Positions 48,119 to 57,063 of a DNA stretch of 64,000 nt are shown here, piece by piece. The DNA lies in the NCBI GenBank assembly GCA_963715445.1, contig OY970240.1, positions 744,001-808,000 on the forward strand, read 5' to 3'. Within the stretch, counting starts at the first letter, position 1. Each line of letters opens with the position of its first letter. Source of the stretch: JAAYBF01 sp963715445 (GTDB lineage Bacteria > Actinomycetota > Thermoleophilia > Solirubrobacterales > Thermoleophilaceae). The notes under the pieces were generated by a model. The model made no database searches. It saw only the letters and a program-made list of their open reading frames with translations, and had not been told where the DNA came from. The position numbers were made by a program, and so were the translations under genes.

Positions 48119-49383
48119 GGCCGCAGGCGAACGACGACGCCCGCGTGGTCCGAGGGCCACAGGCGCCCGATCGGCGTGGGCGGGGTCCGCTCGCTCGGGT
48201 CGCGACCCACCACCCAGGCACGGTCGACCGGCATCGGCGAGCCGTCGGCGCGACGCCCGAACACCATGTCGATCCGGTGGTCGAAGCGGGCGGCGGCCTC
48301 CGCGGGCGAGTCGTTCACCAGCTCGCTCAGCCCTGAGGTCCAGCCCGCCGCCGCCGGCGCGAAGCGCAGCCACTCGTCGGCGAATCCGCCCTCGCCCGTG
48401 ATGAGCAGGTACGGATCGCGGTGGGCGTGCGTCTCCCCCGGCTTGACCGATGCGTCGAGGGGATCGGAGTTGCAGTCGCAGAGGACGATCGTGGGCTTCC
48501 CCGCGGGAGCCGCCGGCCCGGCCAGGAGCTCGGCCGCCTGCGCGTAGGCCACGTCCGAGAGCTGGGACTCGAGGTGGGTGTTGATCACGCGGAACCGCTT
48601 CGAGCCGGCGCGCACGTCGGCCCAGTTGTAGCCGCGGACGAAGGACACGGGCTGCCCCGCGATCACGAGCGGGATGCGCGCCGTGTACTGCCCGCCGCCG
48701 CTGGCGAGCACCTTCACTCCGCTGTGCGCGCGCTTGAGCAGCACGTCGCGCATCGTCAGGCGCACGTTCTGCAGCGAGCCGTCGCGAACGGCGGGCCCGG
48801 ACACGTCGGACTCCTCCTGCACGTTCACCGCGACGTAGTGCTGGCCGCGGGCCGCGAGGTCGCTCAGCAGGATCTGCAGGAAGTCGTAGTCGACGGTGGT
48901 CGCCGGGCTGCCGTCCAGCGGGCCGCGCCGCCAGAGGGCGACCTCCTGGAGCCCTACGAAGTGGGGCTTGCGAACGGCTATCTCACGCGCGAGCCGCTTG
49001 GAGCGGAGCGGGAAGTTCGTCTGGTCCACGATCGCCCTCAGCGTGGTGTTGGCGGCCACGAAGGCCGGGCCCTGCTCCTCGGGCGGCAGCCCGGCGGTGG
49101 CGTCAAGCGGCCGCGTGATGTCCCCGCCGAGGTAGACGTTGCGCGTCATCACCGTGACCGGCTCGCCCTTGTGTCCCCCGCCGTGGTGCCCGTGACCGCG
49201 GGGCTTGCCGTGGCTCTTGTGGTGGTGGCCCTGCCCCTTGTGGGAGTGGTGGCTCTTCTGAGAGTGGCCGTCGCCCTTGCCGTGCGACATGGCCGCGGCC
49301 GGCAGGGTCACGCCGGCAAGAGCCAGCAGGGCGACGAGAGCGACGATCAGGAGTCGCGCGCGGACTACGAGCGGGGTCTTCAT
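48115..49383 (-). CDS. secreted endonuclease/exonuclease/phosphatase-family protein with His-rich linker
   Basis: The ATG at 49383 has a GGAGGA site six bases upstream. The 422-residue product has a signal peptide (ARLLIVALVALLALAGVTLPAAA), then a striking His/Gly/Lys stretch (residues 33-72, about 15 His), then the EEP fold: VTVMTRNVYLGGDI, HFVGLQEVALWRR (metal Glu), VINTHLESQ, IVLCDCNSDPLD and WPSDHAGVVVRL (catalytic Asp-His). It is predicted to hydrolyse phosphodiesters (nucleic acid, sphingomyelin or inositol phosphate) outside the cell. The His-rich linker probably binds metal ions. Confidence 0.88.
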   Translation of the reverse strand: MKTPLVVRARLLIVALVALLALAGVTLPAAAMSHGKGDGHSQKSHHSHKGQGHHHKSHGKPRGHGHHGGGHKGEPVTVMTRNVYLGGDITRPLDATAGLPPEEQGPAFVAANTTLRAIVDQTNFPLRSKRLAREIAVRKPHFVGLQEVALWRRGPLDGSPATTVDYDFLQILLSDLAARGQHYVAVNVQEESDVSGPAVRDGSLQNVRLTMRDVLLKRAHSGVKVLASGGGQYTARIPLVIAGQPVSFVRGYNWADVRAGSKRFRVINTHLESQLSDVAYAQAAELLAGPAAPAGKPTIVLCDCNSDPLDASVKPGETHAHRDPYLLITGEGGFADEWLRFAPAAAGWTSGLSELVNDSPAEAAARFDHRIDMVFGRRADGSPMPVDRAWVVGRDPSERTPPTPIGRLWPSDHAGVVVRLRP

Positions 49384-49470
49384 GTCTGTCCTCCAACTGC
49401 TGCCGGGGATCCCTGCCCCTCGACCACGGGTACCCAGGATCAGGTGCGCTCAAGCGTTAGCGCCCCAGGC

Positions 49471-49944
49471 TCAGCCGTCCGCAGCCCGGCGCAGGGCGGC
49501 CGCGTCGAGCTTGCGCATCCCGAGCATCGCCTGCATGGCGCGCTGCGCCCGCTGCGGGTCCGGATCGGCGAACACCTCATCCATCCCGGAGGGCACGACC
49601 TGCCAGGACACTCCGTACCTGTCCTTGAGCCAGCCGCACTGGCCCTCCTCGCCGCCGTCGGTGAGCTTCTCCCAGTAGTAGTCGACCTCGTTCTGGTCCT
49701 CGCAGTCGATCTGCAGGGAGATGGCCTCGCCGAAGGCGAACTGGGGGCCGCCGTTGATGGCGACGAACCGCTGCCCGTCCAGCTCGAACTCGACGGTCAT
49801 CACCATGCCGGCCTCTCGCGGCGCGTCCTCGGGGTAGTGGGTGATGGTCACGATGCGGGAGCTCTTGAAGATCGAGGTGTAGAAGCCGGCTGCCTCCTCC
49901 GCCTCGGTGTCGAACCAGAAGTTCGGGATGATCCTCTGCTGCAT
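49471..49944 (-). CDS. PhnB-like VOC family protein (3-demethylubiquinone methyltransferase-type fold)
   Basis: This 157-residue protein starts RIIPNFWFDTEAEEAAGFYTSIFKSSRIVTITHYPEDAPREAGMVMTVEFELDGQRFVAINGGPQFAFGEAISLQIDCEDQNEVDYYWEKLTDGGEEGQCGWLKDRYGVSWQVVPSGMDEVF, the near-complete consensus of the PhnB-type glyoxalase-fold family (often annotated 3-demethylubiquinone-9 3-methyltransferase by similarity only). It continues with the ADPDPQRAQRAMQAMLGMRKLDAAAL tail. AAGGAGG precedes the ATG. The function is unproven in general. It stands next to the MFS pump gene. Confidence 0.92.
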   Translation of the reverse strand: MQQRIIPNFWFDTEAEEAAGFYTSIFKSSRIVTITHYPEDAPREAGMVMTVEFELDGQRFVAINGGPQFAFGEAISLQIDCEDQNEVDYYWEKLTDGGEEGQCGWLKDRYGVSWQVVPSGMDEVFADPDPQRAQRAMQAMLGMRKLDAAALRRAADG

Positions 49945-50023
49945 GACGGCTGCCTCCTTCGATACGCGGACGGGTCTGCTCGAACGGGTGCTGCACCCCT
50001 AGGACTCCCCGACGGGAGCAGAC

Positions 50024-51628
50024 TCATCGCTCCTGCGAGGCACGGACCCGGCCGGGAAGCCGGCGGGTGAACCAAAGGGAGAGGAAAGCCAGGATCGCGA
50101 CGGCGCCGAGCGCACGCCTGAGACCATCGAGCTGGGAGTCGCCATAGTCGTCGGCGACTGTGCTCGCCTGCTCTTGGGAGAGCCCGCTGTCGAGCGCAAC
50201 CTGCTCGACCTCGGCGACGGGGACGACTGGGATGCCGGCGGACGCGGCTTCGACGATGCGCTCGCGCGTCTGCTGCGGTAGATCGGGGTTCCGCTCCACC
50301 TTGGCGACGAAGCCGCTTGTGAGTGCGGCGATCAGCACCGATCCGATCACCGCGGTTCCGAGCGACGCGCCGAGGTTCTGGGCGGTGCCCTGGAGGCCGC
50401 CCGCCTCGTTGGTCTGCTCAGGCGCGACCGACGACATGATCACGTTGCCGAGCTGCGAGAGCAGCAGCCCTGCTCCTACGCCGAAGAGCGCGAGCGCCAC
50501 CGCGAACGTGGCCCCGTTGAGCTCTACGTCGATCGTTCCCAAGAGCAGCGCCGCCGCCACCGTCAGCGCGACGAGGCCGATTTGGGCGACGCGCTTGGGT
50601 GCCAGCATCGCTGCCAGACGAGGCCCAGAGAGGGCGGCGACGAGCATCGCCACCGACATCGGGAACAACCGCTTGCCGGTCTCGAAGGCGTCGAGGCCGA
50701 GCACCACCTGCAGGTAGACGGGCAGGACGAAGAACGTGCCGAGCAGGATGAGCTGCTGCATCAGCAGCGTCGAGAGCCCGGCCTTCAACGTCTCGATTCG
50801 AAGCAACGAGCGATCGAGCAACGTGTCCTGGCCCAAGCGCTCGCGCCGCTCCTCCCAGCTCGCGAACCCAGCCAGCAGTGCGAGCCCGGCGAGGATGAAG
50901 AACGGCACCACCGAGAAGCCGAGCGGCGTGATCTCGGTGCCATCGATCGTGAGTGCCCCGCGAGGCTCGACCCAGCCCCACTGACTGCTCTTGAGCACCC
51001 CGAACACGGCAAGCCCGAGCCCGACCGCCGAGAGCGCCACCCCGATCACGTCGAGCCGCGGCGGCTGCGCCAGCTTCGGCGCCGGGCGCAGCTGACGTCG
51101 CAGGATGAGGATCGCCACCACGATCACCGTCTCCGCGGCGAAGACGTAGCGCCAGCTCAGCTCCGTCGTCACCCAGCCGCCGATCAGCGGTCCGAGCGCG
51201 ATCGCGGCACCCGCGACTCCACCGATGATGCCGAAGCAGAGCGCGCGCTCCTTGCCCTCGTAGTTGGCTGCGATCAGCGCCGCGATCGCCGGGATCACCA
51301 GCGCGGCGCCGAGGCCCTCGATCAGCGACCATCCGATCAGCAGAACGGTCAGGTCCGGGCTGAGCGCGGTCGTGAGCGAGCCGAGCCCGTAGACCGCCAG
51401 CCCGATCGCGAAGATCCGGTCGCGGCCGACGATGTCGCCCAGCTTCGCGCCCGCGAGCATGAACGCCGCCATCACGAGCGTGTAGGCGGTGATCGCCAGC
51501 TGGACGCCCTCGATCGTGGTGTCGAGGTCCGCCACGATCTGGGAGATCGAGACGTTCATGACGCTGCTGTCCAGCACCATCACGAACTGCGCCGACGCGA
51601 GAATGCCGATGGGCACCCACTTCTTCAC
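50024..51628 (-). CDS. MFS transporter, DHA2 family
   Basis: The 534-residue protein has 14 predicted helices: helix 1 FVMVLDSSVMNVSISQIVADL, WVTTELSWRYVFAAETVIVV, the motif A loop GAKLGDIVGRDRIF, motif C region GVAGAAIALGPLIGGWV (intact GPxxGG), and a large extracytoplasmic loop before the last helix (NPDLPQQTRERIVEAASAGIPVVPVAEVEQVALDSGLSQEQASTVADDYGD), as in actinobacterial LfrA-like pumps. The proton-driven export substrate is unknown. The start is GTG 51628. Confidence 0.92.
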   Translation of the reverse strand: MKKWVPIGILASAQFVMVLDSSVMNVSISQIVADLDTTIEGVQLAITAYTLVMAAFMLAGAKLGDIVGRDRIFAIGLAVYGLGSLTTALSPDLTVLLIGWSLIEGLGAALVIPAIAALIAANYEGKERALCFGIIGGVAGAAIALGPLIGGWVTTELSWRYVFAAETVIVVAILILRRQLRPAPKLAQPPRLDVIGVALSAVGLGLAVFGVLKSSQWGWVEPRGALTIDGTEITPLGFSVVPFFILAGLALLAGFASWEERRERLGQDTLLDRSLLRIETLKAGLSTLLMQQLILLGTFFVLPVYLQVVLGLDAFETGKRLFPMSVAMLVAALSGPRLAAMLAPKRVAQIGLVALTVAAALLLGTIDVELNGATFAVALALFGVGAGLLLSQLGNVIMSSVAPEQTNEAGGLQGTAQNLGASLGTAVIGSVLIAALTSGFVAKVERNPDLPQQTRERIVEAASAGIPVVPVAEVEQVALDSGLSQEQASTVADDYGDSQLDGLRRALGAVAILAFLSLWFTRRLPGRVRASQER

Positions 51629-51709
51629 CCGTCGAGCATAGAGCGCCCTTCAACCCCCGAGGGCGCGCTGCCGGCCCTGGCGCACCGGCGGCCCGGGCTC
51701 GGCGGACTC

Positions 51710-52459
51710 TCAGCCGACGGATGCGGGCGAAGGCGTCCACCCGGCTGGGAACGCCCCGGCCGGGATGTCGCCCGGAGGCGCGTCGAACCACTTCTCGACC
51801 AGCCCGGTCGAGGGCCTGCCCTCGAGCAGGGGCTGCAGGTCGCCGATCTGCAGCAGCAGCCGCAGTGACGAGACGATCTGGAAGTCGGCGGCTGTGGGCT
51901 GCTCACCTCCGATGACGCCCTCGGCGACCAGCGCGTCTGCGCGGTCGAGCAGGCCCGGGAGCCGCTCGAGATCGGCGGCGACCAGCTCGGCGGTGATGCC
52001 GATGTAGCGCCAGGCGCCGCGGACGAGGCGGATCGCGAAGTCGGTGCCGGCCGGATCGAGCATCTCCCCGCCGGCGAACCTGCCCATCGCCTCGGGCCTG
52101 AAGTGGAGCGCCCCGAAGATCAGGTGGCGGCCGGCGGACTGCAGGTCCTCCGCGACACCGCGCTCGGCCTCGCGCACCGCGTCGGCCACCTCGGCCGGAT
52201 AGAGGTCGGCTCCGTCGGCCAGCTCGTCGATGCGCTCGAAGACCGCGCAGGTGCCGTGGACCGGCTCGTCGTCGACCAGCATCGCGGGCACCGTCCTGCG
52301 TCCCTCGCCGTAGATCTTCTCGATCTCGTCGGCGTGGGTGCCGGATCGCAGGTCGACCGTCTCGTGCTCGAGGCCGTAGCGCTCGAGCGCGGCGCTGACC
52401 GCCAGACAGGGGTGCGAGAAGGCGGTGACGTGCAGTACGAGCTTCGGTTGGTCTGACAT
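51710..52459 (-). CDS. glutathione S-transferase-like protein
   Basis: This 249-residue protein has a thioredoxin-fold N-terminus (KLVLHVTAFSHPCLAVSAALERYGLEHETVDLRSGTHADEIEKIYGEGRRTVPAMLVDDEPVHGTCAVFERIDELADGADLYP, with the RTVPAML cis-Pro site and a GTCAVFERI Ser/Cys-binding position) and a helical C-terminal domain with GGEQPTAADFQIVSSLRLLL (N-capping region PTAADF). Actinobacteria usually lack glutathione, so it may use mycothiol or another thiol or serve as a non-catalytic binder. It lies 10 bases downstream of the broken GGDEF gene on the same strand. Confidence 0.85.
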   Translation of the reverse strand: MSDQPKLVLHVTAFSHPCLAVSAALERYGLEHETVDLRSGTHADEIEKIYGEGRRTVPAMLVDDEPVHGTCAVFERIDELADGADLYPAEVADAVREAERGVAEDLQSAGRHLIFGALHFRPEAMGRFAGGEMLDPAGTDFAIRLVRGAWRYIGITAELVAADLERLPGLLDRADALVAEGVIGGEQPTAADFQIVSSLRLLLQIGDLQPLLEGRPSTGLVEKWFDAPPGDIPAGAFPAGWTPSPASVG

Positions 52460-52469
52460 GCGCGGCAGG

Positions 52470-54682
52470 CTAACGAATGGTCTGCCGAGCGCGCTTGACC
52501 TCGTAGAGCTCGACGTCGGCCGCGTGGAAGAGATGCTCGAAGTCGCCGCCGTCCGCGCCGAACTCGGCGACCCCCCAGCTGACGCTCACCCGCGCCCAGC
52601 CCTCCGGCCCCGAGGACGCGACGACCTCCGAGTAGGACTGCGCCCAAGCGCGCGCCTGCTGCGCGGAGGCGCCCGCGAGCAGCACAGCGAACTCGTCGCC
52701 GCCGATGCGCGCGACGGTGTCCGTCGCCCGGGTCCGCTGCTCGAGCGCCCTCGCCAGGGAGACCAGCGCCTCGTCGCCCGCGGCGTGGCCGAGCGTGTCG
52801 TTGATCTGCTTGAGCGAGTCCAGGTCGAGCACGACCAGCGCCGAGACCCCACCCACGCGCCGGCGACGACCGACCTCCTCATCGAACTCGAACTCCAGCC
52901 GCCGACGGTTGAACAGGCCGGTGAGAGGATCGCGATCGGCGAGCTTGCGCAGCCGCCGCCCGAGCTCCTCGCGCTCGGCGTCCGCCCGCTCGACGGTGCG
53001 CGCCGTGATCAAGGCGATACCCAGCAGGAGGACGACCTGAAGGAGGGTGAGCAGGCCCGCCAGCAGCGGCAGCGAATCCGAGCGGCCGTTCAGCACCAGC
53101 AGCATGCCCGTCAGCAGCGGCACCGCTATCGCCGCCGCCATCAGCCGCCGCGTCGTGTGCCCCGCGGGCGACGCGATCGTCACCGGCCAGTAGAGCCCAC
53201 GCCGGGGCCTCAGCGCGATCAGGCCGCCGGACAGCGCGGCCGCGGCGACCGCGCCGTGCAGCGAGATCAGGTGAGCGTCGCCGCTCTGCCACACGTAGCC
53301 CGCACCGAGGATCGCCCCGAAGAGCGCCGCCCAGGTGATCAGCATGAAGACGATCGCGAGCGCCGACCAGGCGACCCGCACCGCTCGCGCGCGCACATCG
53401 ATCAGCAGCAGGAACACCGCGGCGAGCACGAGCGCAACTGCGGTCTCGGGGTCGGGCCGGTAGATGAGCGGCACGTCGAGCGGGTCGTGGACGAGCCGGT
53501 TGAAGCCGAGGTCGACGTCGAGCGCGCGCTCGATCAGCGTGGCGACGCCGATCGCCCCGACGACGACGGCCAGGGCGTCCCCCACCAGGCGGCGCGGGCG
53601 GGAGCGGTTCTCGTCGGCGGCGAGCGCCGTGCAGATCGCCACGAGCACGATGCCGAAGCTCGTCGTGAAGGCGAGCGCGGCCTCCTCGTTCGACGCTCGC
53701 AGCCAGAGCACGTCGAGCACTACGCCGGCCATCGCGGCGAGGCCGATCGCGCCCGCCAGCGCGGCGCACGGAAGGACCACCGAGCTCACACGCCGCACGA
53801 CCGCCTCGTCGAGCCGCGGAGCCGATTCGTCTTCAAAGACGTGCCGTCCCACGTGCTCGCGATCCGCCGGCGCCCGCTCGGTCGGCTTGGCGCGGCGCTC
53901 CCCTGTGCGGCCCTTGGCCTCGTAGAGCTCGCGATCCGCCTGCCACAGCAGCTCGTCGAACGGGCTCGCGGCAAGCGGCTCTTCGGCGCCGGCCGGGGCA
54001 TCGGCGGCGGCCACGCCGACGCTCGCGGCGATCCCCGGGACGCCGGCCGCCTCGCCGGCGCGCTCGATCGCGGCGGCCATCTCAGCGGCCCGCCTCCTCA
54101 TCTCCTCGCCCGACGCGTGAGTGGCGAAGGCGAACTCGTCGCCTCCCAGCCGAGCCACTATGTCCCCCTCACCGGCGATGCCGGCGAGCGCTCGGCCGAC
54201 CTCCCCGAGCACCCGATCCCCGGTCGCATGGCCGCGGGTGTCGTTGACCCGCTTGAAGCCGTCGAGGTCGATCAGCACCAGGGCGAGCCCACACCGGTCC
54301 CCGCGCGGCCGGGCGACGGCTCGCGCCAGCTCGGACTCGAGGCCGCGGCGATTGAGCAGGCGGTGAGCGGATCGCGGTGGGCGAGCTCCTCGAGCTGCAG
54401 CTCCGTGGCGCGCCGGCGCCGGTCCGCCGAGCGGATCGCGAACGCGCTCAGCACGCTGACCGTCCCGAGCGCGAGGATCTCCAGCTCCACCCAGAGCGCC
54501 ACGCTCGTCGCCAGCGAGACGACGCGCTCGCTCTCGAACACGAGCATCGCGAGCACCGAGAGGACGGGCACCAACACGGCCGCGGGCACCGCGTAGCGCA
54601 GGAGGGCCGGGGCGGACCTCTCACCGGCCGACTCGGCCGGATCAGGGCGGGGCGGCGTCTTTGGTGCCCTCGCCCGGTCCAT
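52470..54682 (-). pseudogene. double GGDEF membrane protein split by a one-base frameshift
   Basis: Two overlapping frames form one gene. The first (54682 down to 54272) encodes two membrane helices and ends in the first GGDEF domain at LEELAHRDPLTA, after which it shifts. The second (from about 54360 to 52470) continues RRGLESELARAVARPRGDRCGLALVLIDLDGFKRVNDTRGH, GGDEFAFATH, then eight or so membrane helices and a second GGDEF domain (RDPLTGLFNRRRLEFEF, VLDLDSLKQINDTLGH, IGGDEFAVLLAG). Inserting one base near 54360-54362 restores DPLTxLLNRRGLE. Either the gene is a recent pseudogene or the base was lost in sequencing. The intact product would be a roughly 740-residue cyclase with two GGDEF domains on either side of a membrane block. 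Confidence 0.8.
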
Positions 54683-54816
54683 CGGCCGCAGATGTTACGA
54701 GCAGCAGGACGGCCCTGAGCTTTGCGGCGCCCCTTACCCGGGAAGCGTCAGCACATGGGCGCGCGCCGGCCGGGCGCAGCCTTCGAGCACCTCTAGGTAG
54801 GCGTCACCCGCGCGGC

Positions 54817-55641
54817 TCACACACGGGTGCCCACCGCGATCAGGTACTCCTGCTCGAAGCGCGCATCGTCGGCGGAGCCGAGGTTCCACTCGTCGCAGAA
54901 CCGGTCGAGCGCCTCGTCCAGCTCGCCTTCGCGGCCGTCCTTGGAGGCGTTGGCCCGCGCGGCGATGGTCGGGCCGTAGCGAGCCTTGAAGTGCTCGCCG
55001 TAGTCGTGCGGATGCTCGAAGGCGGTGACCTCCAGCTCCTCGCGCTCGAACGTCCGCCAATCGACCCGATCCCCGAACAGCCCGCGCATGTGGTCCTCGC
55101 CGCCCCACAGCGGCGGGGGCTGGGCGCCCGGCGGAGGCGGCGGGGCGAACGGCCCCATCGTGCGAAACAGCGCGCCGATCATGCCCTCGGGAGTCCAGTT
55201 CAGCATCCCGATCGTGCCGCCTGGGCGGCAGACGCGCACCAGCTCGTCGGCGACGTCCTGGTGGTGCGGCGCGAACATCGCGCCGATCGACGACATGACG
55301 ACGTCGAACGCCCCATCTTCGAAGGGGAGGTTCTCCGCGTCAGCCGGGACCCATTCGAGCTCGAGCCCCTTCGCCTCAGCCTTGCTGCGGCCGGCATCGA
55401 GCAGCTCTGGCGTCAGGTCGCTGGCGGTCACCTTCGCGCCACGCTCGGCCGCCGGGATCGATGCGTTGCCGGTTCCCGCGGCCACGTCCAGCACGGTCAT
55501 CCCGGCGTCGATGCCGCAGGCCTCCACGAGCCGCGGCCCCAGCGGCAACAGGAAGGTCTCGACCATCGACGGGTAGTCACCCGATGCCCACATCGCGCGG
55601 TGACGCGCCTTGAGATCGGAATCCGGCACGGTGGAAGACAC
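54817..55641 (-). CDS. class I SAM-dependent methyltransferase (UbiE/Methyltransf_11 type)
   Basis: The GTG at 55641 lies 6 bases after a GAGGAGGAGG ribosome site and gives 274 residues; a TTG two codons upstream touches that site. The fold has MTVLDVAAGTGNASIPAAERGAKVTASDLTPELLDAGRSKAEAKGLELEWVPADAENLPFEDGAFDVVMSSIGAMFAPHHQDVADELVRVCRPGGTIGMLNWTPEGMIGALF, typical of small-molecule methyltransferases (motifs I-III). A Pro-rich loop (PFAPPPPPGAQPPPLWGG) follows. The substrate is not evident. It is divergent from the hemoglobin gene. Confidence 0.92.
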   Translation of the reverse strand: MSSTVPDSDLKARHRAMWASGDYPSMVETFLLPLGPRLVEACGIDAGMTVLDVAAGTGNASIPAAERGAKVTASDLTPELLDAGRSKAEAKGLELEWVPADAENLPFEDGAFDVVMSSIGAMFAPHHQDVADELVRVCRPGGTIGMLNWTPEGMIGALFRTMGPFAPPPPPGAQPPPLWGGEDHMRGLFGDRVDWRTFEREELEVTAFEHPHDYGEHFKARYGPTIAARANASKDGREGELDEALDRFCDEWNLGSADDARFEQEYLIAVGTRV

Positions 55642-55776
55642 GGCCAACCTCCTCCTCGGTGAGTTCTGGTGAGAGCGAAACTAGCTCCGCCCCGGCGCCC
55701 TGTCCAGGGCCCGTTCGTCACAAGAGACGGGAATCGGCTGGCCACCGGCCATGGGGCCGCCGTATCGTTGACTCGG

Positions 55777-56217
55777 ATGGCCGAAGGCGAGCTGCACGAC
55801 ATCCAGGACCGGGCCGATTGCGAGCGCCTGGTGCGCGCCTTCTACGGCCAGGCGATGGAGGACGAGCTGATCGGCTGGATCTTCACCGACGTCGCCCACC
55901 TCGACCTAGAGGAGCATGTCCCGGTGATCACGTCGTTCTGGGAGACGGTCCTGCTCGGCACCCAGAGCTACAGCGGCGGCGCCTTCGGCGTCCACGCCCG
56001 CCTGCACGAGAAGGCCGGGCTCCGCCAAGCCCACTTCGAGCGCTGGCTGATCCTCTGGTGCCGCACCGTCGACGAGCTCTTCGACGGTGAGCGAGCGGCG
56101 ATGGCGAAGGTCCACGGCCTCCGTGTGGCGAACGCCTTCCACACCCGCCTCGCAAGCCACCCGGGGCCCGACCGGCCGCCGGGGATGGCCGTCCAGCAGG
56201 TGACGCCCGAGGACTAG
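55777..56217 (+). CDS. group III truncated hemoglobin
   Basis: From the ATG at 55777 this is 146 residues. It matches group III truncated hemoglobins: DRADCERLVRAFYGQAMEDELIGWIFTDVAHLDLEEHVPVITSFWETVLLGTQSYSGGAFGVHARLHEKAGLRQAHFERWLILWCRTVDELFDG, with the proximal His in RQAHFERWL and the conserved Trp pairs. The family binds heme and oxygen; group III forms are linked to oxygen, NO or peroxide chemistry in a few bacteria. It begins 130 bases from the divergent methyltransferase start. An in-frame extension to 55669 is unlikely. Confidence 0.92.
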   Translation: MAEGELHDIQDRADCERLVRAFYGQAMEDELIGWIFTDVAHLDLEEHVPVITSFWETVLLGTQSYSGGAFGVHARLHEKAGLRQAHFERWLILWCRTVDELFDGERAAMAKVHGLRVANAFHTRLASHPGPDRPPGMAVQQVTPED

Positions 56218-56253
56218 ACGGGTCGTCGGCGTCGCGTGCGACTGCGCGCTCGG

Positions 56254-57063
56254 CTAGGGCTCGAGCGCGCGCCTGATCACCCAGTCCGAGCGATCGAGGC
56301 GGGCCTCGGCTTCGGCCTCGGTGACCTCCGCGAGGTCGGCCACGATCCTGATCGCCCGGCCCCGCAGCTTCTCGACGCTCACCCGCATGTCGACCATCTG
56401 GTTCCGGGACACCCGCCCGGCGGACACCATGGCCGCGGTGGTTATCCGGTTCAGCGCGAGCTTCTGAGCCGTGGCCGCCTGCAGGCGCGTCGAGCCGGTC
56501 AGGATCTCCGGTCCCGTCGCGAGGTGAATGCCGAGGTCGGCTTCGTCGATCAGCGGCGAGGGAGCGTTGTTCGCGATGCCGCACGTCCATACGCCGGTGG
56601 CGCGCGCCGCCCGGATCCCGGCGAGCACGAAGGGAGTGGTGCCGCTGGCGGCGATCCCGAGCACCACGTCGCCCGGCCCCAGCGAGAGCTCCGCCAGCCG
56701 CCGGACAGGAGCTTCCACATCGTCCTCGGAGGTGGTGATCGACGAGGCGAGGCCGCCGCCGGCGACCAGCGCCTCGAACCGCCTGCCGAGCTCGCCGAAG
56801 GTCGGGGCGAGCTCGGAGATCTCACCCGCGACGATCCTGCCGCTCGTCCCCGCCCCGAGCATCGCGACGCGCCCTCCCGCTCCCAGGGCTTCGCCGATCC
56901 GCTCGGCCACAGCCGCGATCAGAGGGCGGGCCTCCGCAACGGCCGAGAGCGTGGCGGGCTCGACCGCATCCATGAGCTCGACGACTGCGAGGGGGTCGAG
57001 CGAACCGAGGTCGCGCGAGGCGGGATGGAGCCCCTCCGTATCGGGCAGGTCGGGCAGGCTCAC
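56254..57063 (-). CDS. murQ: N-acetylmuramic acid 6-phosphate etherase
   Basis: The GTG at 57063 gives 269 residues with the SIS fold of MurQ: LDPLAVVELMDAVEPATLSAVAEARPLIAAVAERIGEALGAGGRVAMLGAGTSGRIVAGEISELAPTFG, VLGIAASGTTPFVLAGIRAARATG, then the helical ending KLALNRITTAAMVSAGRVSRNQMVDMRVSVEKLRGRAIRIVADL typical of the family. It hydrolyses the lactyl ether of MurNAc-6-phosphate to GlcNAc-6-phosphate in cell-wall recycling. It is about 30 residues shorter than E. coli MurQ. The start overlaps the stop of the kinase gene (GTGA), giving a kinase-etherase operon. Confidence 0.9.
   Translation of the reverse strand: MSLPDLPDTEGLHPASRDLGSLDPLAVVELMDAVEPATLSAVAEARPLIAAVAERIGEALGAGGRVAMLGAGTSGRIVAGEISELAPTFGELGRRFEALVAGGGLASSITTSEDDVEAPVRRLAELSLGPGDVVLGIAASGTTPFVLAGIRAARATGVWTCGIANNAPSPLIDEADLGIHLATGPEILTGSTRLQAATAQKLALNRITTAAMVSAGRVSRNQMVDMRVSVEKLRGRAIRIVADLAEVTEAEAEARLDRSDWVIRRALEP

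Noticed and set aside
52425..54596. 723-codon frame antisense to the double GGDEF gene
   Set aside because: Arg/Asp/Gln-rich without structure; it only mirrors the GGDEF gene's codon bias.
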